A stretch of DNA of 64,000 nucleotides from Methanocaldococcus villosus KIN24-T80 (GTDB lineage: Archaea > AGJL01 > Methanococci > Methanococcales > Methanocaldococcaceae), in contig NZ_AQUK01000001.1 in the NCBI RefSeq assembly GCF_000371805.1, positions 1,128,268-1,192,267 on the forward strand, given 5' to 3'. Of this stretch, positions 9,323-19,295 are shown piece after piece. Within the stretch, counting starts at the first letter, position 1, and each line of letters begins with the position of its first letter. The notes below the pieces were generated by a model, which searched no databases, was not told the origin of the DNA, and worked only from the letters and a program-made list of their open reading frames with translations. The position numbers and the translations under genes are program-made.

Positions 9323-10100
9323 CTTTTATCCCCTTTATTACATATCTCTCCCTATTACCCAACTTTATTTTATCAACTTCAACTTCATAATATTCATTCA
9401 TCTTCTCTATTATTATCTCCCTTCTCTTATCTGGTTTTTTTGGAAGCATTATTGACAATACCCCTTTATCTTTCAAAAAATTATAACTTTCTTCTATTAA
9501 TCTAAATGAAAATTTTTCTCCAAACCTTCCTCCACCTATTAATTCAACTTCCTTTGCCAAAGCTCCCCCAAATTTTCTTCCACTTGGTTTTGAATTTGAA
9601 GAGTAGTATGGAGGATAACTTATAATTAGATCAAATCTCTTATTTTTAATTTCATCTATTCCTTTTAAAATTTTACCTTTAGAATCTATTAACTCTATTT
9701 TTAAGTTATTTTTTAAGATATTTTTTCTAGCATATTCTAAAAACTCTTTATCAACTTCAGTAGCATAAACATTAGCATTATATAATTTTTTTATTAGCAT
9801 AGCAATTATAGCAGAATGTCCAGTTCCTATCTCTAATACCTCTGCCTCTTTAATTCCTAATCTCTCTAAAGTTTCAAATGATTTTTTAACAAATAAGTAT
9901 CTGCTCATTACTGGAGGTATTAATCCTTTCTCATGGAACTCAATATCTAAACCAAAAAGGACTTTAATTACTGTTCTGTTATATTCCATTAATGCTTTTT
10001 TATCTTTAAAATTAATTTTCAATTTTCCTTTATCTTCAAAAACATATTTTTTTAAATTCTCATTATACTTTAATGCCTCCTCTATTTTTAACCCCAACAT
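9315..10100 (-). CDS. Class I SAM methyltransferase, METTL16/RlmF-like
   Basis: A 261-residue protein with a Rossmann SAM-binding motif VLEIGTGHSAIIAMLIKK near residue 88 and acidic strand end NVYATEVDKEF. Motif IV is DLIISYPPYYS near 155, where the usual Asn of NPPF/NPPY is Tyr. The N-terminal segment (YNRTVIKVLFGLDIEF, then PPVMSRYLFV) and the long loop with GGALAKEVELIGGG resemble RlmF and METTL16, which make N6-methyladenosine in structured RNA. The RNA target is not known. It overlaps trpS by 13 bases and pyrK by eight, so all three are one transcript. Confidence 0.72.
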   Translation of the reverse strand: MLGLKIEEALKYNENLKKYVFEDKGKLKINFKDKKALMEYNRTVIKVLFGLDIEFHEKGLIPPVMSRYLFVKKSFETLERLGIKEAEVLEIGTGHSAIIAMLIKKLYNANVYATEVDKEFLEYARKNILKNNLKIELIDSKGKILKGIDEIKNKRFDLIISYPPYYSSNSKPSGRKFGGALAKEVELIGGGRFGEKFSFRLIEESYNFLKDKGVLSIMLPKKPDKRREIIIEKMNEYYEVEVDKIKLGNRERYVIKGIKDV

Positions 10101-11164
10101 TTTTCCACTATCTTTTTAGCTAACTCAATATCCCTCTTTTCTTTTAAATCATTTAAAAACTCAGTTATTAAGTTATAAGCCATTTTTTTACATTCTTTAC
10201 ACATTAGTTCTCCTGATTTACATTTCTCATATATATTTTTTAACTCCTCATCATCTAATATTAAGTGGTATAAAAAGAGCTCATAAACAATACATTCTTC
10301 AGGTCTCCCTCCAAATTTTCTTTGCTCTTCTAAACTTTCTCTACCTCCGGTCTTAGCAGAAAATATTTTCTTTTTTACAGTTTCATTATCATCAGATAAA
10401 AATATAGCTGTTTCAGGTTTTGAAGAACTCATTTTTCCTCCTAACAATCCTCTCATAAATCTATGATATGTAGCTGAAGGAGGAGTTATTTTGAATCTAT
10501 TTGCTATATCTCTTGTTAATCTTATATGAGGATCCTGATCTAAACCAACAGGAACAAGAGTGATTTTAGGTATTTTTTCAAAATTGTTATCAAACTGAGC
10601 TTGTAAAATATCAGCCACTTGAACTATTGGTGCAAAGAGATGACCAATATTTGTATCTCCTCCAAATCCATAGATAGATTTTAACTCATTCCAATTAGTT
10701 TTTTTAGCTAATATTAATGCTAAATCTTTAACTTTCCAATTTTTTGATTGTAAATAGATATTAACTCTCTCAACATCTAACCCTAAGGCTATATAGTTAG
10801 CAATATAATCAATAGCAATATCTTTAGCTTTTTCAAAACTTATGTTCCTTGCCCAATATGCCTCTAAATCAGCTATTGGAATGTAAATTTCATCAGTGTA
10901 TTTTTGATAAAATTTTAACATATCAACAACCATTTTATGTCCAAAATGCATCTTTCCAGAAGGCATCATACCAGAAACCACTGCAAAGTCATTTTTATTC
11001 TTTATAGCCTCTAACACCTTATCAAAATCCCTATGTCCTAAAATTATATTTCTCCTAAAAAAATGATGTAAATCTTTCATCTCATCTGTTATCTCCTTTA
11101 TACCAAACTGCTCCATAGTCTTTTTATAATCAATAATCTCTGGCACATCCCAGGGAGTTAGCAA
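10088..11164 (-). CDS. trpS: Tryptophanyl-tRNA synthetase
   Basis: A 358-residue class Ic aminoacyl-tRNA synthetase. The HIGH-type motif is SGKMHFGHKM (about residues 69-78) and the KMSKS motif is GGKMSSSKPETA (about 242-253); VPVGLDQDPHIRLTRDIA lies between them. It is of the archaeal/eukaryotic type by its N-terminal extension (LTPWDVPEIIDYKK). The start is a TTG with GGTGAT three bases before it; no ATG fits as well. First gene of the trpS / methyltransferase / pyrK transcript and divergent from the ornithine cyclodeaminase gene. Confidence 0.95.
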   Translation of the reverse strand: MLTPWDVPEIIDYKKTMEQFGIKEITDEMKDLHHFFRRNIILGHRDFDKVLEAIKNKNDFAVVSGMMPSGKMHFGHKMVVDMLKFYQKYTDEIYIPIADLEAYWARNISFEKAKDIAIDYIANYIALGLDVERVNIYLQSKNWKVKDLALILAKKTNWNELKSIYGFGGDTNIGHLFAPIVQVADILQAQFDNNFEKIPKITLVPVGLDQDPHIRLTRDIANRFKITPPSATYHRFMRGLLGGKMSSSKPETAIFLSDDNETVKKKIFSAKTGGRESLEEQRKFGGRPEECIVYELFLYHLILDDEELKNIYEKCKSGELMCKECKKMAYNLITEFLNDLKEKRDIELAKKIVEKCWG

Positions 11165-11239
11165 AGTATCACCTTTTTATAATTTAAAGGTTTATTATTA
11201 AAAGTTTAGAAGTTTGATATTTAATTTTTGGTGATTGAT

Positions 11240-12541
11240 ATGTTCATGAGAGAAATAGAACTTAGGGGGCATATTATTGATAGCCTCATTTTACCAAAAG
11301 TTTTAGATAAGATATTAGATATGGGTGGAGATTATAAGATATTGAGGTTTGAAATTGGTAAGAGAAAAACAGATCCTAGTTATGCTAAGATATTAGTTAT
11401 TGCTAAAGATGAAAATCATTTAGATAAAATTTTATGTGAGCTAAAAGATCTTGGTGCTGAAATATCTGAAATAGAAGAAGTAGAATTAAAACCTGCTGAA
11501 AGGGATATGGTTTTACCTGACAATTTTTATTCAACAACAAATCATAAAACTTTTATTAGATTTAAAGGAAAGTGGATTGAAGTAGAAAATCAAAAGATGG
11601 ATGGGGTTATTGTTGTATATCCTGAAGAAATGAGGGCAGAAGTAAAAACAATTAGACAGGTTAAAAAAGGAGATTTGATTGTTGTTGGGCATAAGGGGAT
11701 AAGAGTAATCCCCCCAGAAAAACCTAGAGAAGAGAGTTTATTTGAATTTATGAAATCTGAAGCTTCATCAGAAAAACCAAAAATAACTATAATAAAGAAG
11801 ATAGCCAAAGAAATGTATGAAATTAGAGAGAGATATAGAAAAAGTGGAAAAGGAGGAATAGTGGTTGTTGCTGGACCTGCTGTTATCCACACAGGGGCAA
11901 GAGATGCTTTAGCTAAGTTAATAAAAATGGGTTATGTTCAAGTACTTTTCTCTGGAAATGCATTAGCTACACATGATATAGAGTTTGATTTATTTGGAAC
12001 ATCATTAGGAGTTGATATAAGGACAGGAAAATCTGTTCCAGGAGGACATAGTCATCATTTAAGGGCTATAAATGAGATAATGAAGGCTGGTTCTATTAAA
12101 GAAGCTGTTGAAAAAGGTGTTGTAAAAAGTGGGATAATGTATGAGTGTGTTAAAAACAATGTTCCATATGTTTTAGCAGGCTCTATCAGGGATGATGGAC
12201 CTCTACCAGATGTTATAACAGATGTTGTTGAAGCCCAAAATAAAATGAGGGAGATGTTAAAAGGGAAAGAAATGGTTTTAATGCTTTCAACTATGTTACA
12301 TTCCATAGCTACAGGAAACCTTTTACCATCATGGGTAAAAACTGTTTGTGTTGATATCTCTCCAGCAGTTGTAACAAAATTAATGGATAGAGGTTCTTCT
12401 CAGGCTTTAGGAGTAGTGACAGATGTAGGGATATTTTTGATAAAGTTAGTTGAAGAGCTTGAAAAATTAGAGGGGGAATATGAGGGAGAAGGAGTTGTTA
12501 AGGAAAGGAATAGAGACAATATCAAAGTTAAGGAAAGGTAG
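11240..12541 (+). CDS. Archaeal ornithine cyclodeaminase (TIGR00300 / LOR-SDH family)
   Basis: A 433-residue protein matching the archaeal LOR/SDH-domain family (TIGR00300), members of which convert ornithine to proline and ammonia with NAD. The N-terminal third ([18 protein letters not shown]...) is the small LOR/SDH domain; from about residue 200 a dinucleotide-binding domain follows ([48 protein letters not shown]). It supplies proline where a classic proC route is absent; function is by family. The ATG at 11240 has GGTGAT four bases upstream; an ATG at 11246 is the alternative. The 3' end overlaps the next gene by 62 bases. Confidence 0.82.
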   Translation: MFMREIELRGHIIDSLILPKVLDKILDMGGDYKILRFEIGKRKTDPSYAKILVIAKDENHLDKILCELKDLGAEISEIEEVELKPAERDMVLPDNFYSTTNHKTFIRFKGKWIEVENQKMDGVIVVYPEEMRAEVKTIRQVKKGDLIVVGHKGIRVIPPEKPREESLFEFMKSEASSEKPKITIIKKIAKEMYEIRERYRKSGKGGIVVVAGPAVIHTGARDALAKLIKMGYVQVLFSGNALATHDIEFDLFGTSLGVDIRTGKSVPGGHSHHLRAINEIMKAGSIKEAVEKGVVKSGIMYECVKNNVPYVLAGSIRDDGPLPDVITDVVEAQNKMREMLKGKEMVLMLSTMLHSIATGNLLPSWVKTVCVDISPAVVTKLMDRGSSQALGVVTDVGIFLIKLVEELEKLEGEYEGEGVVKERNRDNIKVKER

Positions 12542-13085
12542 TGTAGAAAGAAAAGAAGTTATTATCACTTCTGGGCATATTGATGTAGAAAATTTTAAAA
12601 AAGCTATATATTATCTTTTGGAAGCTGATGAATTTCTTTATAAAAAAGCTCCAAAACATTATTTAAATGAAAATGAGGCAAAATTATTTTGTAAATTGTT
12701 AATAAAATGTAAAGAAAGTTTAGATAGAGTATTAAAAAACTTTGGATTTGAAATAGAGGAGAAGGAGGTAAATGAGAATGCATTATATATTGTTTATAGT
12801 AGAAAACTCTTCAAAAAGTTAAAAAATAAATACCCTAATTTGGCAGTTGTTTGTACTGAAAGCTTTTTAGATATTAATGACTTTAAAGGTCTTGTTCCAG
12901 AAAATGCTTTAAATGGATTAAAAAAGAAGGTTGAATTAGCTAAGAAGAATATAGAAAAACAAATAAAGAATCTTAAACCTAAGAAGATATATGTAGTTAT
13001 TGAAGATGAAAAAGATGAAAAATTATATTTGAAAGCTAAAGACCTTTATAATGCTGAGAGGATAGATGTTGATGATCTCTTATAA
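12480..13085 (+). CDS. DUF2100 family protein
   Basis: A 201-residue, lysine-rich protein that I recognise only as the methanogen-restricted family DUF2100. It contains [30 protein letters not shown] (positions about 29-58, broken helix pattern), [20 protein letters not shown] near 125 and a C-terminal helix [17 protein letters not shown]. No catalytic motif is seen. The site AGAGGGGGA lies just before the ATG, supporting this start even though it lies 62 bases inside the preceding gene; a later start would remove conserved-looking sequence. Cotranscribed with the cyclodeaminase and 2-phosphoglycerate kinase genes. Confidence 0.72.
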   Translation: MREKELLRKGIETISKLRKGSVERKEVIITSGHIDVENFKKAIYYLLEADEFLYKKAPKHYLNENEAKLFCKLLIKCKESLDRVLKNFGFEIEEKEVNENALYIVYSRKLFKKLKNKYPNLAVVCTESFLDINDFKGLVPENALNGLKKKVELAKKNIEKQIKNLKPKKIYVVIEDEKDEKLYLKAKDLYNAERIDVDDLL

Positions 13086-13097
13086 CTTGGTGGAATA

Positions 13098-14030
13098 ATG
13101 GAAGATATTATTGTTAAAGGAAAAAACTATAAAATGCCTTTCTCTAAAGGAATATTAGCAAGATCTTTAACTGCTGCTGGTTTAAAACCCAGTATAGCAT
13201 ATAAAATATCCTGGGATATATATGAGAATTTAAAAAAAGAGAATATTAAAGAGATTGAGAAATCAGAATTGAGAAGAAGGGTTTATTATTATTTAATTTC
13301 ACATAACTATGATGAAATAGCTGAAAGATATTTATTATGGAGAGTTTTTTTAGAAAAAAAACCATTAACTATTTTAATTGGTGGAGCTAGTGGTGTTGGA
13401 ACATCAACAATAGCATTTGAAATTGCATCAAGATTGGGAATATCTAGTGTTATTGGAACAGATTCAATAAGAGAAGTTATGAGAAAGATTATTTCAAAAG
13501 ATTTAGTACCTACACTTTATGAATCAAGTTACACTGCATGGAAGGTTTTAAGAGATTTTAATGAAGGCGATACAAAAAAATTGTATATTAGAGGATTTGA
13601 AAGACATGCTGAGTCCGTCCTTGTAGGAGTTGAGGGGGTTATAGATAGAGCCATGGTTGAAGGATTAAACTTAATAATAGAGGGAGTTCATTTAGTACCT
13701 TCACTTTTAAAGCCAAAATATTTAGATAATCCATATATTATTTTTATTATGCTTACAGTTGAAGATGAAGATATGCATAAAATGAGATTTTATGCAAGAA
13801 GTAAGATATCAGAAAGACCAAAAGAGAGATATTTAAAACACTTTAAAATAATTAGATTAATAAATGATTATTTAGTTGATAATGCTAAAAAAATGGGTAT
13901 TCCTGTTATTAATAATGTTAGCATAAGCAAAACTGTTGAATCTTGCCTTAATATTATAACTGATAGGCTTAGGGAAGTTATTAAATTTGAAGGGTTAAAT
14001 GAAGATGAGCTTATAGATGAAGTGTTTTAA
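13098..14030 (+). CDS. pgk2: 2-phosphoglycerate kinase
   Basis: A 310-residue kinase. Residues about 1-85 form an ATP-cone-like domain (PFSKGILARSLTAAGLKP), followed by a P-loop LIGGASGVGTSTIAFEIASR near residue 92 and an IIEGVHLVP segment near 205. The family makes 2,3-bisphosphoglycerate from 2-phosphoglycerate, the first step to cyclic 2,3-bisphosphoglycerate, a thermoprotectant and phosphate store of hyperthermophilic methanogens. The partner cyclic-2,3-bisphosphoglycerate synthetase is not in the window. GGTGGA precedes the ATG. Twelve bases separate it from the DUF2100 gene. Confidence 0.9.
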   Translation: MEDIIVKGKNYKMPFSKGILARSLTAAGLKPSIAYKISWDIYENLKKENIKEIEKSELRRRVYYYLISHNYDEIAERYLLWRVFLEKKPLTILIGGASGVGTSTIAFEIASRLGISSVIGTDSIREVMRKIISKDLVPTLYESSYTAWKVLRDFNEGDTKKLYIRGFERHAESVLVGVEGVIDRAMVEGLNLIIEGVHLVPSLLKPKYLDNPYIIFIMLTVEDEDMHKMRFYARSKISERPKERYLKHFKIIRLINDYLVDNAKKMGIPVINNVSISKTVESCLNIITDRLREVIKFEGLNEDELIDEVF

Positions 14031-14044
14031 GCTAAGGTGATAAA

Positions 14045-15550
14045 TTGCTATTTTTAAAGGCAAAGATATTAGATATTGATCTTGAAAATATTGTTTTAAT
14101 AAACTATGATGATTTAAAAAATTCTCAATACTTTTCACAAGATAGGGTTGTTATTGAATACAAAAATAAGGAAATAATAGCTTTTCTCTACTCTTCAAAA
14201 GATTTAATAAATAGTGGAGAAATTGGTTTACCAAAGAAGATAGCTGATGAATTAAAAGTTAAGGAAGGGGATATAGTTAATGTTTCTCATGCTGATAAAC
14301 CTATATCTATTCAATATATAAAAAAGAAAATGGATGGAAATAAATTAAAGAAAGAGGAGATATATACAATAATTGATGAAATTGTTGATAATAATCTCTC
14401 AAATATAGAAATATCTGCATTTATAACAGCATTATATATTAATGGAATGGATATTGAAGAGATTACATCAATGACCATTAGAATGGCTGAAACTGGAGAG
14501 ATGATAAAGTGGGAAGGGCAAGTTTATGATGTTCATTCTATAGGAGGAGTGCCTGGGAATAAGTATGCATTAATAACAGTTCCAATAATTGCTTATACTG
14601 GATTAAAAATACCAAAAACTTCATCAAGAGCTATAACTTCTGCAGCAGGAACAGCAGATATAGTTGAAGTTTTAACAAGAGTAAATTTAAAAGTTGAAGA
14701 AATAAAGAGGGTTGTAAAAGAAACTAATGGATGTTTGGTATGGGGAGGAGCTTTAGAACTAGCTCCTGCTGATGATATAACAATAACAGTTGAAAGGGCA
14801 CTCAATATTGATCCAAAACCTTTGCTTCTATCAAGTGTTTTATCAAAAAAATTAGCTATGGGGATTAATAAACTGTTAATAGACATTCCTTTAGGTGCTA
14901 AAGTAAAAAATATGGATGAAGCATCTAGCTTAGCAAGAAACTTTATAGAGTTAGGAGATAGGCTTAATATATATGTAGATTGTGCAATAACCTATGGAGA
15001 ACAGCCTATTGGTAGAGCTATAGGACCTGCTTTAGAGGCTAAAGAAGCTTTATTAGCATTAGAAGATTATAAAAAAGCTCCAAATAGTTTAGTAGAGAAG
15101 GCAATATCTCTATCAGGAATACTGTTAGAAATGGGAGGGATTGCTCCTAAAGGAGAAGGAAAAGATTTAGCTGAAGATATATTAGCCACAGGAAAAGCTC
15201 ATGATAAATTCATGGAAATTATTGTTGCCCAGGGAGGAGAAGAAAAAACATCGGATGAAATAGAAGTGGGAAAATATTATACTGACATATTATCACCAAT
15301 AGATGGATATGTGACTAAAATATCTAATGAAAAAATAACAAAAATTGCCAAAACTGCAGGAGCCCCAAATGATAAAAAAGCAGGAGTTTATTTAAATGTA
15401 AAAGTTGGTAATAAAGTTGAAAAAAATGATGTTTTATTTACAATTTATTCAGATTCTAAAGAGAGGTTAGAAAAAGCTGTTAAACTGTCAAGATTGCTCA
15501 TGCCTGTTAAAGTTGAAGGAATGTTACTAAAAAGAATTACAAGGTTCTGA
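14045..15550 (+). CDS. deoA: AMP phosphorylase
   Basis: A 501-residue member of the thymidine/pyrimidine phosphorylase superfamily in its archaeal AMP phosphorylase form. Residues 1-85 are the archaeal N-terminal domain (MLFLKAKILDID); the catalytic core includes VHSIGGVPGNKYALITVPI near 162 and SSRAITSAAGTADIVEVL near 193; a C-terminal barrel-sandwich domain includes GAPNDKKAGVYL. It splits AMP with phosphate to adenine and ribose-1,5-bisphosphate, feeding the type III RuBisCO pathway. The start is TTG with GGTGAT three bases upstream, and no ATG fits. Isomerase and RuBisCO genes are not in the window. Confidence 0.93.
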   Translation: MLFLKAKILDIDLENIVLINYDDLKNSQYFSQDRVVIEYKNKEIIAFLYSSKDLINSGEIGLPKKIADELKVKEGDIVNVSHADKPISIQYIKKKMDGNKLKKEEIYTIIDEIVDNNLSNIEISAFITALYINGMDIEEITSMTIRMAETGEMIKWEGQVYDVHSIGGVPGNKYALITVPIIAYTGLKIPKTSSRAITSAAGTADIVEVLTRVNLKVEEIKRVVKETNGCLVWGGALELAPADDITITVERALNIDPKPLLLSSVLSKKLAMGINKLLIDIPLGAKVKNMDEASSLARNFIELGDRLNIYVDCAITYGEQPIGRAIGPALEAKEALLALEDYKKAPNSLVEKAISLSGILLEMGGIAPKGEGKDLAEDILATGKAHDKFMEIIVAQGGEEKTSDEIEVGKYYTDILSPIDGYVTKISNEKITKIAKTAGAPNDKKAGVYLNVKVGNKVEKNDVLFTIYSDSKERLEKAVKLSRLLMPVKVEGMLLKRITRF

Positions 15551-15559
15551 GGGATAAAT

Positions 15560-16837
15560 ATGTTAATAGTTAAAAAAACTGAGCACTTAGAAGGGAAAGT
15601 TAATGCCCCTCCATCCAAATCTTATACACACAGAGCAGTTATAGGAGCTTCTTTAGCTGAAGGAGTTAGCAAAATAAAATATCCTCTTTGGGGAGAAGAC
15701 TGTTTGGCTTCAGTTAGAGGATGTGAAAGTTTAGGAGCCAAGGTAAAATTAGATAAAGATGTTTGGTTTATAGAAGGAGGAAATTTTAAGACTCCAGATG
15801 ATGTTATTAATGTAGGAAATAGTGGAACTACATTAAGAATATTAACCTCAATATCTTCATTAATACCAAAAGGTTATGCTATTTTAACAGGAGATAGTTC
15901 TATAAGAAAAAGACCTATGCAGCCTCTTTTAGATGCACTAAAGCAAATAAATATTAATGCTTTTTCTTCCAAACTTAATGGTACTGCTCCAATAATTGTT
16001 GAAAGTGGAAAAATAAATGGAAATGTTGTAAAGATAAGAGGGGATATTAGCTCACAGTTTATAACCTCTCTTCTAATGTTACTGCCTTTTAATAAAGAAG
16101 ACAGTGAGATAATATTAACAACTCCACTAAAATCAAAACCATATATTGATGTAACTATTGACATATTAGATAAATTTGGAATAAAAGTTGATGAGACAGA
16201 AAAAGGATTTTTAGTATATGGTAATCAGAGATATAGGCCTATTGATTACATTATAGAGGGTGATTATTCATCTTCTTCATATATAATAGCTGCAGGGATA
16301 TTAATAAATTCACATATTGAGATATATAATCTTTTTAAAGATTCTAAACAGGGGGATAAGGCAATAATAGAGATTGTTAAAGATATGGGGGCAGATATTA
16401 AAGTAAAAAAAGACTGTGTGATAGTAGAAGGAGAATATAATTTAAGGGGTATAGATGTTGATATAAAAGATATTCCTGATCTTCTACCTACAATAGCTGT
16501 TCTTGCATGTTTTGCAGAAGGAAAAACAGAGATATACAATGGAGAACATGTGAGATATAAAGAAACAGATAGAATAAAAGCATGTTATACAGAGTTAAAA
16601 AAGATGGGAGCTAATATAAAAGAGAAAGAAGATGGGTTAATTATTGAGGGAGTTAAAAAATTAAAAGGAGCTAGGCTTAACACATACAATGATCATAGAT
16701 TGGTTATGGCTTTTACAGTAGCTGGTTTAAAAGCTGAAGGAGAAAGTATAATTGAAGGAGAAGAGGCTGTGAAAGTGTCTTTCCCTAACTTTATAGAAGT
16801 GATGAAAAGTTTAGGAGCTAATATTGAAGTTTGTTAA
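15560..16837 (+). CDS. aroA: 3-phosphoshikimate 1-carboxyvinyltransferase (EPSP synthase)
   Basis: A 425-residue enzyme that joins phosphoenolpyruvate to shikimate-3-phosphate. Clear signatures are APPSKSYTHRAVIGASLAEG (residues about 16-35), NVGNSGTTLRILTSI near 81, LTGDSSIRKRPMQPLLDAL near 104, and the C-terminal RYKETDRIKACYTELKKMG and TYNDHRLVMAF segments. GGGATAA stands before the ATG. It follows AMP phosphorylase by nine bases. The 3' end overlaps comA, on the opposite strand, by 20 bases, so the two transcripts are convergent. Confidence 0.96.
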   Translation: MLIVKKTEHLEGKVNAPPSKSYTHRAVIGASLAEGVSKIKYPLWGEDCLASVRGCESLGAKVKLDKDVWFIEGGNFKTPDDVINVGNSGTTLRILTSISSLIPKGYAILTGDSSIRKRPMQPLLDALKQININAFSSKLNGTAPIIVESGKINGNVVKIRGDISSQFITSLLMLLPFNKEDSEIILTTPLKSKPYIDVTIDILDKFGIKVDETEKGFLVYGNQRYRPIDYIIEGDYSSSSYIIAAGILINSHIEIYNLFKDSKQGDKAIIEIVKDMGADIKVKKDCVIVEGEYNLRGIDVDIKDIPDLLPTIAVLACFAEGKTEIYNGEHVRYKETDRIKACYTELKKMGANIKEKEDGLIIEGVKKLKGARLNTYNDHRLVMAFTVAGLKAEGESIIEGEEAVKVSFPNFIEVMKSLGANIEVC

Positions 16838-17579
16838 ATGTATCTCCCCTTAACCCCCTTCTTAATGTTTCTAAACTAACAACATCTTCATAAGATATAT
16901 TAGCTAAATTGACAGATGGGCCATATCTTAATATAAAATAAACTTGCTGATTTTTATTTGGAGCCTCAAATATTAATTTATTTATATCAACATTTTCTTC
17001 TATAGCCTTTAATAAATCTTCTTTAACATTTCCTTTTTCATCATAAATCCCTATCCCTCTTCCACTTTCTCTTCCTTCTATAATAACATAATCAGCCCCA
17101 GCAGATAAATCAAATTTTATCATCTCTACTCTTTTATTAATATTTAATTCTTTATCTTTTTCTGGTAATTTTTTTCCTACTTCAGTTAAAACTTTTAATC
17201 CATAACTTCTAGCCTTTTTTATAGCTTCTTTCCTAAGATCTAAGCTTATATCTAATGATCCATCTGATATTTCTATAGCTGAGAATCCTAAATTTAAAGC
17301 TTCTTCAAAAAACTGATCTAATTTATTTTTCAATACTGCACACTCAAACAGTGTGCCTCCAGGATAGACATCTATGTTGTAGTCATTATAATAAGATATC
17401 TTCTCTTTAACTACATCTTTATTCATTATAGCAGATGTTCCCCAACCAAATTTTACAAAGTCAATATAATCCCCACAAACTTTTAAATAGCTTTCAATAA
17501 ACTTTGGAGGTAAACCTTTATCTAACATAACTGTTAGACCTCTTTCTATTTCATCTAATAAAAAATTAAATGCTTTCAA
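16818..17579 (-). CDS. comA: Phosphosulfolactate synthase (coenzyme M biosynthesis)
   Basis: A 253-residue TIM-barrel enzyme that adds sulfite to phosphoenolpyruvate, the first committed step of coenzyme M biosynthesis. Family features are MLDKGLPPKFIESYLKVCG, DFVKFGWGTSAIM near residue 37, VYPGGTLFECAVL near 71 and the metal/phosphate region VIIEGRESGRGIGIYD near 165. The start is TTG with GGTGAT three bases before it. Presence of this gene is a strong methanogen marker. It is divergent from priS, with about 80 bases between them that contain TATA-like sequence for both. Confidence 0.94.
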   Translation of the reverse strand: MKAFNFLLDEIERGLTVMLDKGLPPKFIESYLKVCGDYIDFVKFGWGTSAIMNKDVVKEKISYYNDYNIDVYPGGTLFECAVLKNKLDQFFEEALNLGFSAIEISDGSLDISLDLRKEAIKKARSYGLKVLTEVGKKLPEKDKELNINKRVEMIKFDLSAGADYVIIEGRESGRGIGIYDEKGNVKEDLLKAIEENVDINKLIFEAPNKNQQVYFILRYGPSVNLANISYEDVVSLETLRRGLRGDTFNKLQY

Positions 17580-17659
17580 TATATCACCTTTATACTTTAA
17601 GATAAATTAATGTCATGAGTTTATATTATTTGGTAAAATATATATAGGTTGTGATAATT

Positions 17660-18649
17660 ATGGAAGTTGTAAAGAGACTTTATAAAGAGTATTATAATTA
17701 TGTCATTAACAACAACCTCTTAGAAGTTCCAGAAAAGATAGAATATAGAGAGTTTGGTTATGGATATCTAAAAAAAGTAGATAATAGGAATCTTTCATTT
17801 AAAAATGAGAAAGAATACAAAATGTGGGTTTTGTCAAACACACCTTTTCATTTATATAAATCATTAGCATACTGCTACTATCCAAATAGACAAGGTGGTG
17901 CTAAACAGAAAGAGGTTTTTAGAAGGGAGTTAGCTTTTGATATTGATGTTCATAAGACAGAAAAGTGCAAACACGATAATGACTTTATATGTAAATACTG
18001 TTTAGAAAAGGCAAAAAAACAGGCTTTATATTTAATAGATGAATTTTTACTAACAGATTTTGGTTTAAAGGAAGATGATATTTTGATAGTTTTTAGTGGT
18101 AATAGGGGATTTCATATTTATATAAAACCAAAAGATTTGAAATTAAGAGATATTATTGAGCAATACTCAAAAGAAGAGAGAAGATTTTTATTAAGCTATG
18201 TATTAGGTGAGCATTTAAATCCTTCATATATTGGTTATGGTTGGAGAAGAAGATTATTTAAGTTATTAAAACCAAAAGATAAAAAATTATTATATAGGAA
18301 AAATTGGAAAGGGTTTTTTAATAAAGATGTTATTTTAAAGAATAGATTAGAGCTTGATGAAAAAGTTATGGAGGATGATATTAGATTATTAAGGGTAATC
18401 TATTCTCTACATGGGTATACAGGTTTTATTGTAAAGCCAGTAGCATATAAAGATTTGAAAAAATTTAATCCTCTAAAAGATGCTATATTTGGAAAATTTG
18501 AAGAAAAATGGTATAAAGTTGAGATAAATAGTGATAGGGAATTTTCTATAACTATAAATAATAGGAGATATACAAATAGATCTAAAAAAGTTTCAGGCAC
18601 TGCTCTTCTATTCCTATTTGGACATAATATTAAATTTGAATTACTCTAA
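17660..18649 (+). CDS. priS: DNA primase small (catalytic) subunit PriS
   Basis: A 329-residue archaeo-eukaryotic primase catalytic subunit. The metal-binding carboxylates are in ELAFDIDVHKT (about residue 96), the zinc-binding set in CKHDNDFICKYC near 106, and FSGNRGFHIY near 150 provides the conserved SGxRGxH motif. The ATG at 17660 has GTGAT four bases upstream; a GTG three codons earlier overlaps this site. It makes RNA or DNA primers with PriL, which is not in the window. Its 3' end overlaps the convergent DUF166 gene by 20 bases. Confidence 0.95.
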   Translation: MEVVKRLYKEYYNYVINNNLLEVPEKIEYREFGYGYLKKVDNRNLSFKNEKEYKMWVLSNTPFHLYKSLAYCYYPNRQGGAKQKEVFRRELAFDIDVHKTEKCKHDNDFICKYCLEKAKKQALYLIDEFLLTDFGLKEDDILIVFSGNRGFHIYIKPKDLKLRDIIEQYSKEERRFLLSYVLGEHLNPSYIGYGWRRRLFKLLKPKDKKLLYRKNWKGFFNKDVILKNRLELDEKVMEDDIRLLRVIYSLHGYTGFIVKPVAYKDLKKFNPLKDAIFGKFEEKWYKVEINSDREFSITINNRRYTNRSKKVSGTALLFLFGHNIKFELL

Positions 18650-19256
18650 TATTATCTATTAAGATCTTAGCAATCTCAGACTTTGGACAGAAGTTTTTAA
18701 AAACATTTGGTTTTCCTGCTACACAGAAATGCTGCACCCTTAGCCCAATATTCTTTAAATTTGGCTCTTTATTTAAAAACTCATATATGGCTTCTGTAGA
18801 TCCACATATAGATCTTCTGAAAATTTTTATATCAACAATCTTATTATCTTTCACATATAAATTGACTTTTGGTTTTCCAAAGTATTTTAAAAATTCTTTT
18901 AGTTGAGGATATTTATTTAACTTATCTTTCAAAACTTCTTCATCTATTTCACATAAAAATCTTGGAGAATAGACATTATCAAACTTTTCTACTTGTTTTT
19001 TAAATCCATCTCCTCTCCATATCCCTACAAATACAAACCCATCTTTTATATTCCTTATTAGCTCATAAGTTACATCTTGATTAGCATAGATGATGTAGAT
19101 ATCATGTTTTAAAGAGTTTAATAAATTTTCATCTATTATTATATTATCTAAATCTCCTACATATGAAATTTTTAAAAAATCGCAATTAAAAATTCTATTT
19201 ATGTTTTTATAAGCTCTATATCCATATTTTCCTTCAGATAAAATAGCTACTTTCAT
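18630..19256 (-). CDS. DUF166 family protein (COG1810), copy 1
   Basis: A 208-residue protein starting MKVAILSEGKYGYRAYKNI at 19256. The open frame continues upstream through the tRNA-Gln gene, but AAGTGG precedes this ATG and the tRNA excludes a longer start. It has an alpha/beta N-terminal half (GYRAYKNINRIF; FVGIWRGDG), then KVNLYVKDNKIVDIKIFRRSICGSTEAI and a C-terminal FCVAGKP plus NFCPKSEIAKI. This is the DUF166/COG1810 family, sometimes called thymidylate-synthase-like without good proof. A second member lies at 28364. Conserved cysteines suggest metal binding. Confidence 0.72.
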   Translation of the reverse strand: MKVAILSEGKYGYRAYKNINRIFNCDFLKISYVGDLDNIIIDENLLNSLKHDIYIIYANQDVTYELIRNIKDGFVFVGIWRGDGFKKQVEKFDNVYSPRFLCEIDEEVLKDKLNKYPQLKEFLKYFGKPKVNLYVKDNKIVDIKIFRRSICGSTEAIYEFLNKEPNLKNIGLRVQHFCVAGKPNVFKNFCPKSEIAKILIDNIRVIQI

Positions 19257-19295
19257 ATTGCCACTTAAGTAGTAAAATAATAATAGCCAAATAAA

